64,000 bases of DNA, from contig OX393553.1 of NCBI GenBank assembly GCA_947650365.1, forward strand, positions 72,045,729-72,109,728, in the 5' to 3' direction. The position numbers and the translations under genes were made by a program. Positions 33,145 through 46,061 of this stretch are shown in pieces. The DNA comes from Chamaelirium japonicum (lineage: Eukaryota > Streptophyta > Magnoliopsida > Liliales > Melanthiaceae). Under the pieces are notes generated by a model. The model was not told where the DNA came from. It did no database searches and saw only the letters and a list, made by a program, of their open reading frames with translations. Each line of letters opens with the position of its first letter. Position 1 is the stretch's first letter.

Positions 33145-35037
33145 TACAATCTATTTCATGGAATTTAGAAATAGATAATGTCTACTCCAGCCGCTATGTC
33201 TTCACCACCTCAAGTGGAGACATCCAGGAATCTAAATTTCCTGGGCTGGAGCACTGAGACTATCGGCCCTGAATTGGAGACAGCATATGGTGAGAGCATG
33301 CAACCGCTTCTGCCAACGGGGTTTTTACGACCCAGTCTTCATCAGAATTACCCATGGTAAACTAAAAGACCTCCCAGTCTCCTTTTGGCCAGCTTTTTAT
33401 GACCCGCTTGTGCAGCAACAGCGGCTTCATACAAGCTTTCGGATGCTTCCCACAAATCTAGGTGGTGTCGATAGGGGGGTTCATAGGCTCCCGCGGTGCA
33501 GGATAAAACCGTCACCCACTGCCACCGGCATCCCCCATGTCCCGAAGGAAACCACTAGGCGAACCAGCATGGAAGGAAATACAGCTCTCACCCGGTGAGA
33601 ATATCGAACTGCGTACCTCCCACCCAGACCCTTAGTCGATTGATTGTGGAGGCCAGAGGCTCTCCTTTGGAGGGAACCTCTTATACATCCCTTCTTTATA
33701 AGGTTTTATGCATATCTAGAATGGTCACGACCTCCTAGACATAGACCCTGGTCTACCATGTCCCACTAGGATTACAAACCCTCCCGCAAAGCATTAGTAT
33801 CCTCGGAAAATATCATAGTCCCTACCTTGAATACTTAGCTTTCGCCTTTCTTGCAAAAATCACATTACATAGATTCCAAGGATCCCGATACTTCACTAGT
33901 TTGCCCATAATCCTAAGATCTGGAGCCTAGCCTAAGGTCAACGTGGAAAGGACTCCCACTACGATGACACCTCGTTCACAATTTGATGCCTGATGTCATA
34001 GTAGACCTTATCTCATTACAGGTTTCGATGCTAGCCAAATAGGGACATCCGACAATCTCCGCTGGACCTCAACCTAATTGTGGCATAACCAAATCGTGAT
34101 GAGTTCATACTACCATCAAACGTCATCTAGAAACGGGTATCATACAGTGAAATCCTAACCTAACTTGGTCGCTAGGACCACGTGGGGAAAGGGCATCCCA
34201 CTAGGGTTATCATACTTCTTATGGAGACATTAGTTAATTATCACTAAACAAATCTAACACTGCGTCTATCTCGGTGCACAATACTTGGCTACCTGAACTA
34301 CCACGAGGGCGGTTACCACCTTTCCTTTTAGCTAGCCACCGGATTCGCACGTGTTAGAAGCATTTAGAGACACTGATGAATCCATAAGCTTAGTACTAAC
34401 CCTAAGCCTGATCTAGAGACAAACTCACAAGCAAGATAATCATATTATCATCGGGGTTCTCTAAATACGAAATAAAGAGAAACAACAAAAAAAACATCCA
34501 AACTGAATCAAGTCCAGGGTCCGACCCCTGAACTTGAATAGCACAGCCAAGATATCCCGCTCTTCCGTTCTGCACGATCTCTGACGACAATCCCCTTCAT
34601 CGCCAACGTGCACGCTTTTGTCGGGTCTTTGCACGCCATGGTACCGCTTGCCCGAACCGTGGATGTAGCATCATCTCCTTCTTCCTGTGACCGAAAAACT
34701 AACACGCTCCGAGCAAGTGCTCGTTCGTGTATAATTTCGCTAAAAAGAAAAGAAGACAATCCTAGAAACATGGCCAGGGAACCGATAATGGTCAACCCCC
34801 ACCCTCGCCCATCTAGAGCCTTACAATCCACAATAATAATCAATGCAAAATTAAATCCGGGGTCCGACCCCCGGATGCATGCAATCACAAATTACTATTC
34901 AGCGCGGTACCTGCAAAAAGACGATACATAGCACAATCCATATGCATGATCTACGCCGAACCCCGACGAAAATATATGCCATCATATATTCACATGATGT
35001 TTTTACGAATTCATACATGAAACATACACCAAAGCAT
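33145..35037 (-). other. Copia-1 5' leader, non-coding
   Basis: About 1.9 kb between the gag start and the primer site. Open frames are short and unconserved. Such long leaders occur in the Angela/Sire range of copia elements. Confidence 0.6.
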
Positions 35038-35049
35038 GCTCTGATACCA
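35038..35049 (-). other. Copia-1 primer binding site
   Basis: On the minus strand TGGTATCAGAGC, complementary to the 3' end of initiator-Met tRNA, two bases from the 5' LTR. Confidence 0.85.
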
Positions 35050-35051
35050 AT

Positions 35052-36893
35052 TTTTGGAATTGGGTTCCGCTAATCAGAGTCGCAGCGGAAGCAAAAGAAA
35101 GATCCAAAGATCATACGGTGTATGTTTCATTACAATTCGTGATACAAAACAATATACATGCAAATTTACGATCTTAGCATATGTGCGGACATCCTAGAGG
35201 CATACTACGATCTACGGAAGACATGCATGCATCTACTTAGATGTTTAGATTCATCATACCTTATGGATCTATGATCCGGAGATTACGGAACGATGAAGAA
35301 CCGCACTTGAATCGCAAGGAAAACTGTCGGATAGCACCTTATCCTTTGTGAATTGAAGAATCCTCGAAATCCCGTCTCTGAGTGCAGGGATTATGAGCTG
35401 ACGGGGGAATCCGTTGCGAAGACGATGGCGAGCCGCGAGATTTTCTCCTCTTTCTCCTTTCTTCCTTCTCCTTCCTTCCTTTCCTTCTCCCTTCTTCTTT
35501 CTCTCTTTTCCTTGGCCGAAACCACAAAGGAGGAGACTAGGGGTCAAATTTTTGGAGGAGAGGGAGTCGGATTTAGGTCTTCCGGGTGTCTATCGTGAAG
35601 TCCGGACGAAAACGCCCTTCATGAAAAGTGGAAAACTGAAAGTGAGACTGAGTGAGGTGCGCTACTCGGAATCGAGTTCCGTCAGCGCCTGTGAGCTCCT
35701 GGAATTATTCCGCTCATTTTAAGATCCATATTCAATATGTTCTGAGCCATATTTCAGTATTAACCAAAATACCCCTACGACCCGTAATACATATGAATTA
35801 GGTTCTTTGGCTCCGGGCTTGCGCTCCATTGTGCTACTTCGCATCCAACGTATCCAACTAGGTCGAGGAATAATTTCTATACACAACGACATGGTGGAAC
35901 CTTCAGGGTTCGGGATCTCTAGCTCCAACCGGATCCCTGATTAACTGTTCCGGTGACACACCGAAAGTTCCGTTAATCAGCCCTAATCTGATTAACCCGC
36001 GTAGCCACCCAGAGTGCAACGCGAGTTGAACTCTAGTGATCCTAAACTTATGTTACTCCCTCGTAACCCTGTTCTCTATTATACTCTGATAATCCTTAGT
36101 CCCTCCTATTATTGGTGCCATGATACGACTCGGGCGGTGGGGAGCACCGTCAGATCCCGATCGATCATCTGACTAGGGTTTGCTGACTTGTCATCTATAA
36201 CACCACACACCTTCCGGTGCTATGCCTAGCATCCGGAACATCGTCAGTTATAATGACAACCACCAGGCCTGGGTTAACTGTGTGGACAGATTGACTCATC
36301 AAAACGCACCCATCCAACACTAGACGTCGGATAACCTGTAGGGATTACATGTCACTCAAGCGCCAGCCGGGTAACCCAACGTACTGTGGTATTGGAATAT
36401 GGAAGGTCCGCACACGTTGGCACATCAAAGCACCACACAACTGGTTGGCCCAGTGAACATGGTCCTTCAGGATTAAGGATAGATTATCTATAGTAGTAAG
36501 ACGGTTTCTGCACCAGTGTCTGAATCACTGAACTGTGCACCGTCTTGGTTCCTGTTCAACATGATCATCGTGCTTGGTCAGGTGAATGGGAATCCCACGT
36601 TCCCGTGGTGGAGACTTCACCACATCCTCTACCTGCCAACAGCTTATTCTCGGTGAAGCGACCAGCATCACCAAAGCTGTGAACTAGTTCTAGGTCTACA
36701 CAGAACTGGTCCACTGGGTCTCCCAAGCATGGATCCTCCATGCGCCTCAGTGGCCTACTGTGTTCCCTAGGGTTCTTTTATTATATGAGAATTATCATAT
36801 ACCATAGTAGTATTCTATTTAAAGCAATAACCAAAGTCATCTTTATTAATATTAATACAGAAAATCCACGCTAAGGACACACGAGCTACAACA
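35052..36893 (-). repeat. Copia-1 5' LTR
   Basis: 1842 bp. Its inner end reads CCAAAA on the minus strand instead of the CCAACA of the partner, so the canonical CA end has been lost by mutation. The outer end is TGTTGTAGCTC. Confidence 0.95.
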
Positions 36894-37799
36894 GAAACAA
36901 CCACGCCTCTGGGGTCCAGGAACTGGAGGACCATGGAAATACTGCGGCTGACGAGGCGGGGGTCGAACCTCCGTGGGTCTGAACCTCTTCTAAGCCAGTG
37001 GGCCATAGCGACTACCGTTACCCCGCTTCTCCAAGATAGCACGGGACTCCTTCAGCTCCTGCTCCACCGCCAGGGACTGGTTGACCAACTCTTTATAGGA
37101 TTGCCCCAGGAAGGCAGTAACCCTACCCCTGATCACCGGGTTCAAGCCATGCTCAAAACGCATAGCCCTCCTGCCATCGATCGCCACCTAGTGAGGAGCA
37201 TACCTCGCAAGCTCCGAGAATTTGGCCTCATACTGGGACACAGTATGAGACCCCTGATAGAGCGCCAAAAACTCCATCTCTATCCGGTTCTGCACGGTGA
37301 CCGGAAAGATCTTCTTCCGAAAGATTTTCTCAAACTCTAGCCAAGTGATCGCTCCTCGATCTGCTGCTCGGGTGCACTGAACCGTCTACCACTAGAAGTC
37401 TGCCTCAGCCTCGAACTGGTATGAGGCAAAGGTGACTCTCTTGTCGTCGGTGATGCCCAACGTGTTTAGTATCTTCTCCGTCTGTTGGAACCATCGATCG
37501 GCCTCTAAGGGGTCTGGCTCACCCCTGAAGCTCAGTGGTCCCATCGCCTTAAAGTCCTTCAGCAATTTCTCCTGCCGCTCGCCCTAGGCCTGCTGCCGAG
37601 CCTAGGCCTGAGCAAGGGTACCCTGAGCTAGCTCGGCCTGCTACTGAGCAGCTGTCTGCTGCTAAGCAATAGCAGCCTGCTACTCCTGGACCATGGCGAT
37701 CATCCCCTGGAGCATCTCCATCATCATCGCCGTGTTGTCTGGCCCAGTGGACAATCATGCTCCGTTGTTAGCACCATTACCACTTCTGGTACCCACCAT
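36894..37799 (-). pseudogene. Chromovirus gag, N-terminal and central part
   Basis: Gag starts at Met 37799 (MVGTRSGNGANNG). A Gln-rich region follows in which many CAG codons now read TAG. The Gag domain has phrases such as GEPDPLEADRWFQQTEKI and WLEFEKIFRKKIFP, then EMEFLALYQGSHTVSQYEAK, typical of chromovirus gag. It runs to the first residues of the zinc knuckle at 36900-36894, where Copia-1 interrupts it; the rest of the knuckle is at 27288 leftward. Stops are frequent and the frame is otherwise largely kept. Confidence 0.88.
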
Positions 37800-37880
37800 C
37801 TGAAAAGAGAAGGGATTAGTCTAACGCTAACCTCTTAATAAGACTCTAGACCTAACTAGAAACTACTCCTAGGAACATAT

Positions 37881-39997
37881 TGTTGAAAATAAATCCATGG
37901 TAGAGGCTCGCAGCGAAAACGATTTGGCGGTCGAAAGACCGTTCATGGTGCATGTTACACGATTTAAACTTTCATTGAAACTAATCTACATGTGTGTGCA
38001 TGTGTATGCACGTGAATCGAACACCCTAACGGCAATCTAGCGTAATGATTATCTAGCATGCATGCAAATCATAATGCTCGCTAGATCTACGTGTTAGATT
38101 ATTCATACCTTCGTACGGATCTTTTAACCGTGGAGAATTATCTTCTTTGTCGATGGAGACGGAAGATCGTTCACGAAGAAGCCGATGGTATGAATGGAGA
38201 CGATGCCTTCTTGTTCACCCGATCTCACACGATGCACGGAACGTTGCTCTCGGATCTCTGAGTGTCTCTGAAGAACGACCCTTCTCCTTCTATAAAACTC
38301 CACGCGAGGAAGACGAAGTTGCAAGCAGGAAAGTAGAGAGAGATTAGGAAGAGAACTAGAGAGATGAGAGAGGGAGGGGGTTTGGTTTTTTGCATCCATA
38401 TGGTCGGCCCCATAAGGTCCCTTATATAGGGCCGGCCTACCCCCTTGGATAAGGATCCAAGGGGATAATAACCTCCCACAATTATCTCTCCATTATCACC
38501 CTTTTATCTCTCCTTGTATTTATCCGTTTTCCTACTTTTTAGGGCTTGTTTTGACCAATTCAAAGTCCTATCCCTATCTATATGGCCAGCCTTATAGATG
38601 AGGGATTCTCATCCCTACAACATAGGGCCGGCCCTAGCATGGTCTCCTACTGCTAGGGTCGGCCATAAGTGAGGTCCGACAGAGTGAGGTTTTACCAAAA
38701 CGCCCTGACGTCTCAATTTGACCATTTCTAGTGTGCGAGACCTAGCGGCCACTACTTAAATGATCTTTACTAGTTACCTTACTATTAACTGAGGTCACCG
38801 AAGGATGCTTCTAGCAAAGTCAACTAGTCAACTCGCAACATGCATCGCACTTATGCAGCGAAGTTCACTTATGGCTAGGGATTACTACCTGCGCCTCTGT
38901 ACTAGTCTCGGGCTTATCCCTTAGTACTCGTATGTAGTTACGCATCTACCGTGCTCTAGTGCCAAGCACAAACGGAGCGTATACTTCTTTCTTTCTCATA
39001 ATGCTTATGGTGTTCCGAGGAGACGGTTCAAGAACCGTACATAATGTTGATAAGGTGGAACCATCAGGGACCGGGGTTCATGGCTTCTAACTCAAGCTCG
39101 ATCGACACACTACCCGAGTGTACGATCGATCCTCTGAGCTCGAGTTAACCTATACCCAGAGTGCGACGCAGGCTGCACTCCAATTCACCCAGACTTACTA
39201 TGTTCTCCATCATACCCCTGCTCTCCGCTTAGTAGTGGTAAACACGTTGTCCCTCCACTTGATGCCATGATTCACTTCGAGCGGTGGAGACTACCGTCAG
39301 ACTCGAATGATCATATGACTTGGTTCCTTCTAGGTTGACCTATACATCGTACCTCTGATTGCCCCATCGAGTAATCGAACCCGGTCAACAGTTAAACTGA
39401 TGACCACCAGGCCTGGGTTTGGTACAGTGTAAGTCACACCAAGGAACGCACCTCCCTTCAGGGGTGTGGATGGCCTGCAGGAGTGACACGCTAATGCAAC
39501 GCCAGTCAGGTTACCCAGTACACTGTGGTTTTGGATCACTGCATACGGATCCTCACACATTGGTGCGCCAAAGCATCACTCAACTGGTTAGTCTATCAGA
39601 CGTGGTTCCTCAGGGTTTAGAACCGTTTTATCCTAAACAGAAACACGACTTAGTATACCAGTGTCTGCTCACTGATCTGTACACCGTGCTAGTTCCGTTC
39701 AGCCACAGACACTGTGCCTGGTGATGACCATGGTGAAAACTTCCCATGAACTGTCATCGCCAATAGCTTATCATGATAAGGCGACCAACCTGATCATAGC
39801 TACGAACTGATTTAGATTATATGGGACCAATCCACTCAGTCTTTAACTCAGTGGACTACCATATAACCATAGCTCTCTGTTCTTTAAAAGAACACGTAAC
39901 TATATTACGTACCTATATGCATCTCATATAATAACTATTAATCTTTATTAGACCAAAACTTAAAGTTTTACAAGCTTAGAACATATCAATCCTAACA
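37881..39997 (-). repeat. Copia-2 3' LTR
   Basis: 2117 bp with TGTTAGGATTG...CAACA on the minus strand. A TATA-like CCTATATAAG (minus) lies at 38421-38430. Confidence 0.95.
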
Positions 39998-40008
39998 ATC
40001 CTCTACTT
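39998..40008 (-). other. Copia-2 polypurine tract
   Basis: AAGTAGAGGAT on the minus strand just before the 3' LTR. Confidence 0.7.
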
Positions 40009-40011
40009 GGT

Positions 40012-41436
40012 CTAGCGAAGCAAAACGGTTTTGACTCTTATTGCGTCCACATATCACTCGAATGCCTTTATAGGTATTGCCTTGGTGAAAGGATCAGCAA
40101 CATTATCTGTAGATGCAATCTGTGTCACCGCTACTCGCCCTTGCTTTTGAAACTGCCGAATCAAGTGGAATTTGCACTCGATGTGCTTCCCCTTTTGGTG
40201 ATGTCTTGGCTCCTTTGCTTGTGCTACCGCCCCACTATTGTCGCAGTAAAGCACAATAGGTAACTGGGCCTCTGGTACGCACCCCAAATCCGTAAGGAAT
40301 TTCTTGAGCCATACCGTTTCTTTGGCTGCTTCGCACGCTACAACGTACTCAGCCTCTGTGGTAGAGTCCGCGATGCACTTCTGCTTCACACTCTACCAAC
40401 TAACCGCTGCTCCTCCTAACAAAAATACAAAACCTGATGTCGATTTTCTAGATTCTAAATTTGATATAAAGTCAGAATCTGTGTATCCAATCGGTGTCAG
40501 TTCCTGTGCAGTGTAAACCAACTCATAATCCCTTGTTCTATGAAGGTACTTGAGTATGCACTTCACAGCTGTCCAGTGATCTGGACCCGGATTCGACTGA
40601 AATTGACCCATCATGCCTACTGTGAAACAGATATCTGGCCTTGTACAATGCATAACATACATTAGACTACCTAATGCTGAAGCATAAGGTATCTTCTGTA
40701 TATCTGCTCTCTCCTCAGGTGTCTTAGGACATTGATCCTTAGACAGTTTTACGCCATGTTTAAATGGCACAAAACCCTTCTTGGAGTTTTGCATGTCAAA
40801 CCTAGCCATAAGCTTATCTATATACGCAGCCTGTGACAGCGAGAGAATCCTATTCTGACGATCTCGTGTTACCTTGATCCCCAAAACATAACTCGTTTCA
40901 CCTAGGTCTTTCATATCGAACTGTGTTGACAACCAGACTTTTACCGTTGACAATGTTCCAACATCATTCCCAATGAGCAGAATATCATCTACGTAAAGTA
41001 TCAAATATACCACTGTAGTCTTATCACTCCTCTTGTATATACATGGTTCATTCTCGTTTTGAGTAAATCCATATAACTGGATTGGCTGATCAAAACGAAT
41101 GTTCCAACTTCTAGATGCTTGCTTTAGTCCATAAATGGACTTCTGCAACTTGCAAACTAGATGTTCCTGACCCTCTGACTCAAAACCTGGTGGCTGCATC
41201 ATATAAATGTCTTCTTCCAAATTCCCATTGAGGAATACTGTCTTGACATCCATTTGCCAGATCTCCCAGTCATAATGGGCTACAATGGATAGGAGGATCC
41301 GAATAGACTTTATCATAGCTACCGGCGAGAAGGTTTCGTCAAAGTCGATTCCTTCTCTCTGGGTATAACCCTTGGCAACTAATCTAGCTTTATAAGTCTC
41401 AATAGTACTATCAGATCCTCTTTTCTTTTTATACAC
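40012..41436 (-). pseudogene. Copia-2 reverse transcriptase and RNase H, nearly intact
   Basis: From 41436 the frame is open for 347 residues: [50 protein letters not shown], the catalytic YVDD at 40984-40995, then [15 protein letters not shown]. RNase H begins with YTDSDF. One stop near 40390 precedes the rest (DSTTEAEYVVACEAAKE, YCDNSGAVAQ), and another near 40054 lies just before the end at 40012. Stops fit single C-to-T or G-to-A changes. Copia RT normally shows DVKTAFLNG; here Ala is Val. Confidence 0.92.
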
Positions 41437-41484
41437 TCACTTACACCCAATAGGTTTAATATTGGATGATGGTGTAATAAGAAT

Positions 41485-42670
41485 CTAGACAGCGTTATGG
41501 GACATTGATGCAATTTCTGCCTCCATAGCCTTTTGCCAGTCAGAGCCATCAGAAGCTCCCACTGCCTCATCGTAGCTCAGTGAGTCATCCTCTTGGCCCT
41601 CTGGATCAACCAATAAGGTTTCTCTATAGTATCTGTCAGGAGATCTGATGTTTCTCCCACTGCGACGAGGTGGTGGTAGTGTTACAAGATGAATAGGTTC
41701 TACAGTTTTTGGTATATTAGTGTCTGTGATGTCAGCTCCCACTATGCTTTCGGATGCGCTATTTGTACTAGTACCCAGCAGCTCATCCAGAACTACCTTA
41801 CTAGTAGGCTTGTGGTCCATAATATAATCCCGTTATAGGAAATAGGCATTCATTGAAACGATCACCTTTTTTTTCTCAGGATTATAAAATAGACCCCCTT
41901 TGGTCTCCTTAGAATACCCTACAAACAAACATACTTTGAACTTTAGCTCCATCTTATCCCTCTTATCCTTCCGCACATGTGCAGGACATCCCCATATTCT
42001 GAAATACTGTAGTTTTGGTTTGTTCCTTGACCACAACTCTCTAGGGGTCTGAGGTACTGACTTAGACGGAACGTGGTTCAGAATATAAACTGCTATTTGT
42101 AGGGCATATCCCCAAAAAGTCATTAGTAAACTGGCGTAACTCATCATGCTACGAACCATGTCCAACAAGGTTCGATTCCTTCTCTCAGAAACTCTATTCT
42201 GTTGTGGGGTACCTGGAGCAGTTAACTGAGATGTTATCCCATGCTCCACCATATATATACCCAAGGAACTCATCAGATAGGTACTCACCTCCTCGATCAG
42301 ATCGAAGGGTTTTTATATATTTGCCTGTCTGCTTTTCTACTTTAGCCCTGAACTCTTTGAACATGTCAAAGGATTCTGACTTTCGTTGCATTAGGTAAAT
42401 ATAGCCATATCTTGAGTAATCATCAGTAAAAGTGATGAAGTACTCATGGCCTCCTATCGCCTTGACGCTCATGGGTCCACATACATCTGAATGGATTAAC
42501 TCCAATACCTCAGTAGCTCTTACTCCTTTGCCTTTAAAGGCCCTCTTGGTCATCTTGCCTTCCAGGCAGGATTCACAGGTGGGAAGGATCTCCGTAGGAT
42601 CTGTTTCCAGAAGCCCGGCCTTCACCATCCTGTGGATCCTGTCTAAGCCAATATGGCCAAGTCATAAGTG
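41485..42670 (-). pseudogene. Copia-2 integrase, frameshifted at a TA run
   Basis: The zinc-binding region (LGHIGLDRIHRM, CESCLEGK) has a stop near 42663. The core has HSDVCGPMSVKAIGG, SDRGGEYLSDEF and GTPQQNRVSERRNRTLLDMV. Between them a short TATATATA run near 42250-42262 has shifted the frame, probably by slippage. The C-terminal part contains YFRIWGCPAHVRKDKRDK. It would have inserted element DNA; this copy is inactive. Confidence 0.9.
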
Positions 42671-43981
42671 CCACAATTGGGTTAAATTCTCTGAAGGTTT
42701 CTTACGCTTAGATGAATTAACATTACATGCTGAAATTATTTTGTTATCTTTTTCAAATTTAGGACTGACAACATAGAGATAATTCTGAACCATTCCTCTT
42801 ATTATAAAAGTTCCATTCAACTTAAACGACACACCAGAAGCATCAACATAAACTGAATAACCTTCATTAACTAAAGAAGAAACAGAAATCAAGTTACATC
42901 TCAAGGACGGTACATAAAAAACATCTCTAAGAGTCAAAGTTTTATTATTCAAAAAACTAAGATTAACATCTCCAATAGCTTCAGCAGCAGCCACGGCCTC
43001 AATTCCTATACTTAAGGTCACCTCTCCATCAAGCAACCTTCTGCTTTCCCGAAACTCTTGAAGAGAGTTACAGGCATGGTTAGTGGATCCTGAATCTATA
43101 ATCCAACTAGCAAAAGAACTATTACTCGAAAGAAATGATTCAACAACTAAGAGTTGTAGATTACCTTCACCAGCATTCTGAGGTTTCTTGCAGTCCTTCT
43201 TCCAATGACCCTTTTGGCCACACCGGAAACACTTCGTGCTCGATTTCTTTGATTCACCAGACCCAGAGGTCCCAACAGAGTCCTGCACAGGCTCTAACTT
43301 AGGTTTCTTCTTATGTTTCTTGCCCTGAGGTTTACCAGACTTTTTAAAGGATCTGCGTTGCACGTGAAGTGCTTCGCCCTTCTACTTGAAGCCATCCTCA
43401 GCTGCCTGGATAGCTCCCAGAAGCTCTGTATTTGTTATAGCCAACTTGTTCAAATTAAAGTTGGTGACAAAACCTTCAAAGGCTCCAGACAGTGACGAGA
43501 GGAAGATGTCTGTCATCACCTCGCCTTCTAGCACAATATCCATGGTTGCTAGTTCGTTCTGGAACCCAAACATTTTCATCATGTGTTTCCAAACTAGCAT
43601 CCCATTAGACATCTTAGTGCTGACGAGTTTCTTGATGGTAAGGTATCGCGTAATACGATTGTGACCTTCAAATATTTCCTTCAGATACAACATCATGTCA
43701 GAAGCATCGGGCATCTCCTCGACTTACTTCTGCAGAGTTGTTTGCAAGGATGCTATTATATAGCATTTATATATTTCATTGGATTCCTTCCAGTCAGTGA
43801 ATGCCTTTAACTGTGCCTCTGTGGCATCGGGTCCTGGCAAATCTGTCTCAGGGTCATTCAGGGTTGTCATATGTTTACCAATCCTTAAGACCAGGTACAG
43901 GTTGTGTTTTCAGTTCTCATAGTTGGGACCGGTAAGTTTGTGGTCATTTAGGATAGCGGACAGGGGGTCTAACTTGGTCAT
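42662..43981 (-). pseudogene. Copia-2 gag and protease
   Basis: Gag starts at 43981 (MTKLDPLSAIL). Stops lie near 43912, 43727 and 43385, each one transition from Trp or Gln. The zinc knuckle CFRCGQKGHWKKDC at 43190-43231 keeps all four metal ligands, unlike Copia-1. Protease has WIIDSGSTNHAC, with DSG at 43088-43096, and is open to the start of integrase. Confidence 0.9.
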
Positions 43982-46046
43982 CTAAAAATAAAAGATTGAA
44001 TAATGAGAATACATGAAAACTTATTTTTTGGATTTTTTAAAACAAGCTAATTATATCCATATGTCAACGCTACCCTCAAGCGAAGCCATTTTCATGGATT
44101 AATTAACCATATATGTAAGATCTCGGAATCGACTGTACCTGCCCTAGGAAGCATCATACAACGTCAATCCGCTTACACGGGCCTTTCCTTGACCCTATCC
44201 AAATCTACCAACTAAGGGCTTTGATGGACCATGATTATCTTTTGGCTAGTACCACATGATCCCCATTGTCTGAGCAACGAATGCCTCACGTGTACTTTGG
44301 ATGCTTACCCACGAGCCTAGGTAATTACGACACGGGAGTTCATGCGGCCCCCACTAGGGTGGGATGAAAAGCCTTTCTCTCCTCACCCCGTAATTACCAT
44401 ATCTTAAGAGAGATCACTAAGTGATTTGGTATGGAATGACACAACCCCCATCCTAGGGGATGTTGAGTTACGCCTTTCCACCCTAACACGAAGGGATTGA
44501 CGTGGAGGCCAGGGGATCTCAAAGAGTCCTCTCTTGCATCTCTTATTATATATGAGGGTTATTTTGCGAGTATGAATTTATACAAATACAAAGATAGCAA
44601 CCTCCTATATACTAGACCCTGGTCACACCATGCTCCCACTAGTTCTTCAAGCCCTTCACCTAGCATTAATCATTCTCAGAATATCATAGTCCCTGCCTCA
44701 AGTGGATTTCTCCATTCAAGGGTCACATTATATATTCCGAGAATATCGATGCTCTGCAAAATTAGTTATCACACTAATGCTCTGGAGCTTAGCCTAAAGT
44801 CAGACACACTGGAAAGGACTCCCACTAGTCATGGCGCCTCGCTTATAAATTTGACAATTAAAGTTCAATGGATCTCCATCTCATCTTAGGTTTCGATTCT
44901 GGCCAAATAGGCACACCCGACTAGTCGGGTGTTGACCTAATGGTGGCATAACCATATGTGATGGGATCCCACTAACATCAAAAATCAACTAAATAATAGG
45001 CGTCATCTAGCGGGATCCTATCCTCAAACAGTCGCTTGGACCAGAGGGAAAAAACATCCATCTGAAAACTGATAATCATATTATCTCATCGGGGTTCGAT
45101 ATGAAACATAAAAAACTAATAAAGAAAGCAACCATAAAAACTGAATTAAGTTCAGGGTCTGACCCCTGAAACTAATTAACACAGCACAGGCCTCTAGCTT
45201 TCTTCACAAGGTCCCTTGGTCCGTAGGGATGGCAACGGTGCGGTTTAAAATCGCAAACCACGAAAAACCGCACCGTATGGTGTGGTTTTGTTTTGCCAAA
45301 ATATAAAACCGTCACGGTGCGGTGCGGTTTCGGTTTGCGGTTTCGATTTTACCCAAAACTGCAAAAAATCGCACCGTTTAGACCATTATAATGTAAAACC
45401 GCGGTGCACCGCACCGCATGGTGCGGTTTTGGTTTTATATATGGTACACCGTAGCGGTGCGGTGCGGTTTCGGTGTGGCGGTTCAGTGTTGCGGTGCGGT
45501 TTCGGTTTTGCCCAAAACCGCACCGAAACCGCACCGTTGCCATCCCTATTGGTCCGGCTCATTCGTCACGCTCGTGAACACTTTGCCGGATCGTCTTCAT
45601 CCTCCAGGGTTTCGCTTACGCTTCCAATGGTGGATTTCTTTGGCACATCTTTCTTCTCGATCTGTAACCGAAAAAGTCTAATACGCTTCGAGCAAGTGCT
45701 CGCTCGTATACAATTTCCTAGAAATAAAAGAAAATACGCCTAGGAAAAAAGGCAATGGGAACCGAGGATGGTCAACCCCTATCGCTCGCCCAATCTACGG
45801 CTCTATTACATATCCACACACATAGAGAGCAAATCCAGACAATGGCTAACTCGGGGTCCGACCCCCGGTAGCAAGCATAAACATATATCTAGATTTTATA
45901 GCGGCGCCCTGCAAGAACGATTCATAGAACAAGCACAATATATACATATGCATGATCTAAGCGTAAGAACTCCGATGATCTCACGCGTTCATCATGCGTA
46001 TACATGATGGTTTCATAAAAAATCATGAAATGCACACCACTAATGC
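43982..46046 (-). other. Copia-2 5' leader, non-coding
   Basis: About 2.07 kb between gag and the primer site, including the 325-bp hAT MITE. I see no credible frame. Confidence 0.6.
45224..45548. mobile_element. hAT-type MITE inside Copia-2
   Basis: Perfect terminal inverted repeats, TAGGGATGGCAACGGTGCGG at both ends, and a perfect 8-bp target duplication TTGGTCCG at 45216-45223 and 45549-45556. The interior is built of GCGGTGCGGTTTCGG-like words in both orientations. The 8-bp duplication and TAGGGATGGCAA terminus are characteristic of hAT MITEs. No transposase. Confidence 0.93.
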
Positions 46047-46059
46047 GGCTCTGATACCA
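46047..46059 (-). other. Copia-2 primer binding site
   Basis: TGGTATCAGAGCC on the minus strand, complementary to initiator-Met tRNA, two bases from the 5' LTR. Confidence 0.85.
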
Positions 46060-46061
46060 AT

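Larger units (their letters stand above)
27289..36893 (-). mobile_element. Copia-1: Ty1/copia retrotransposon nested in chromovirus gag
   Basis: 9605 bp on the minus strand, flanked by the duplication GAAAC at 27284-27288 and 36894-36898. The LTRs are 27289-29133 and 35052-36893 (about 1.84 kb). An initiator-Met primer site lies beside the right LTR and a purine tract beside the left one. The gag-pol region (33102-29148) has the copia order gag, protease, integrase, reverse transcriptase, RNase H and about the usual 1300 codons, but is broken by stops and frameshifts. The integrase and RT wording, with long LTRs, resembles the Angela/Tork group; that placement is an inference. Confidence 0.95.

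Noticed and set aside
45282-45743. 153-codon plus-strand frame
   Set aside because: It begins inside the hAT MITE and its repeated peptides follow the CGGTGCGGTTT DNA words.
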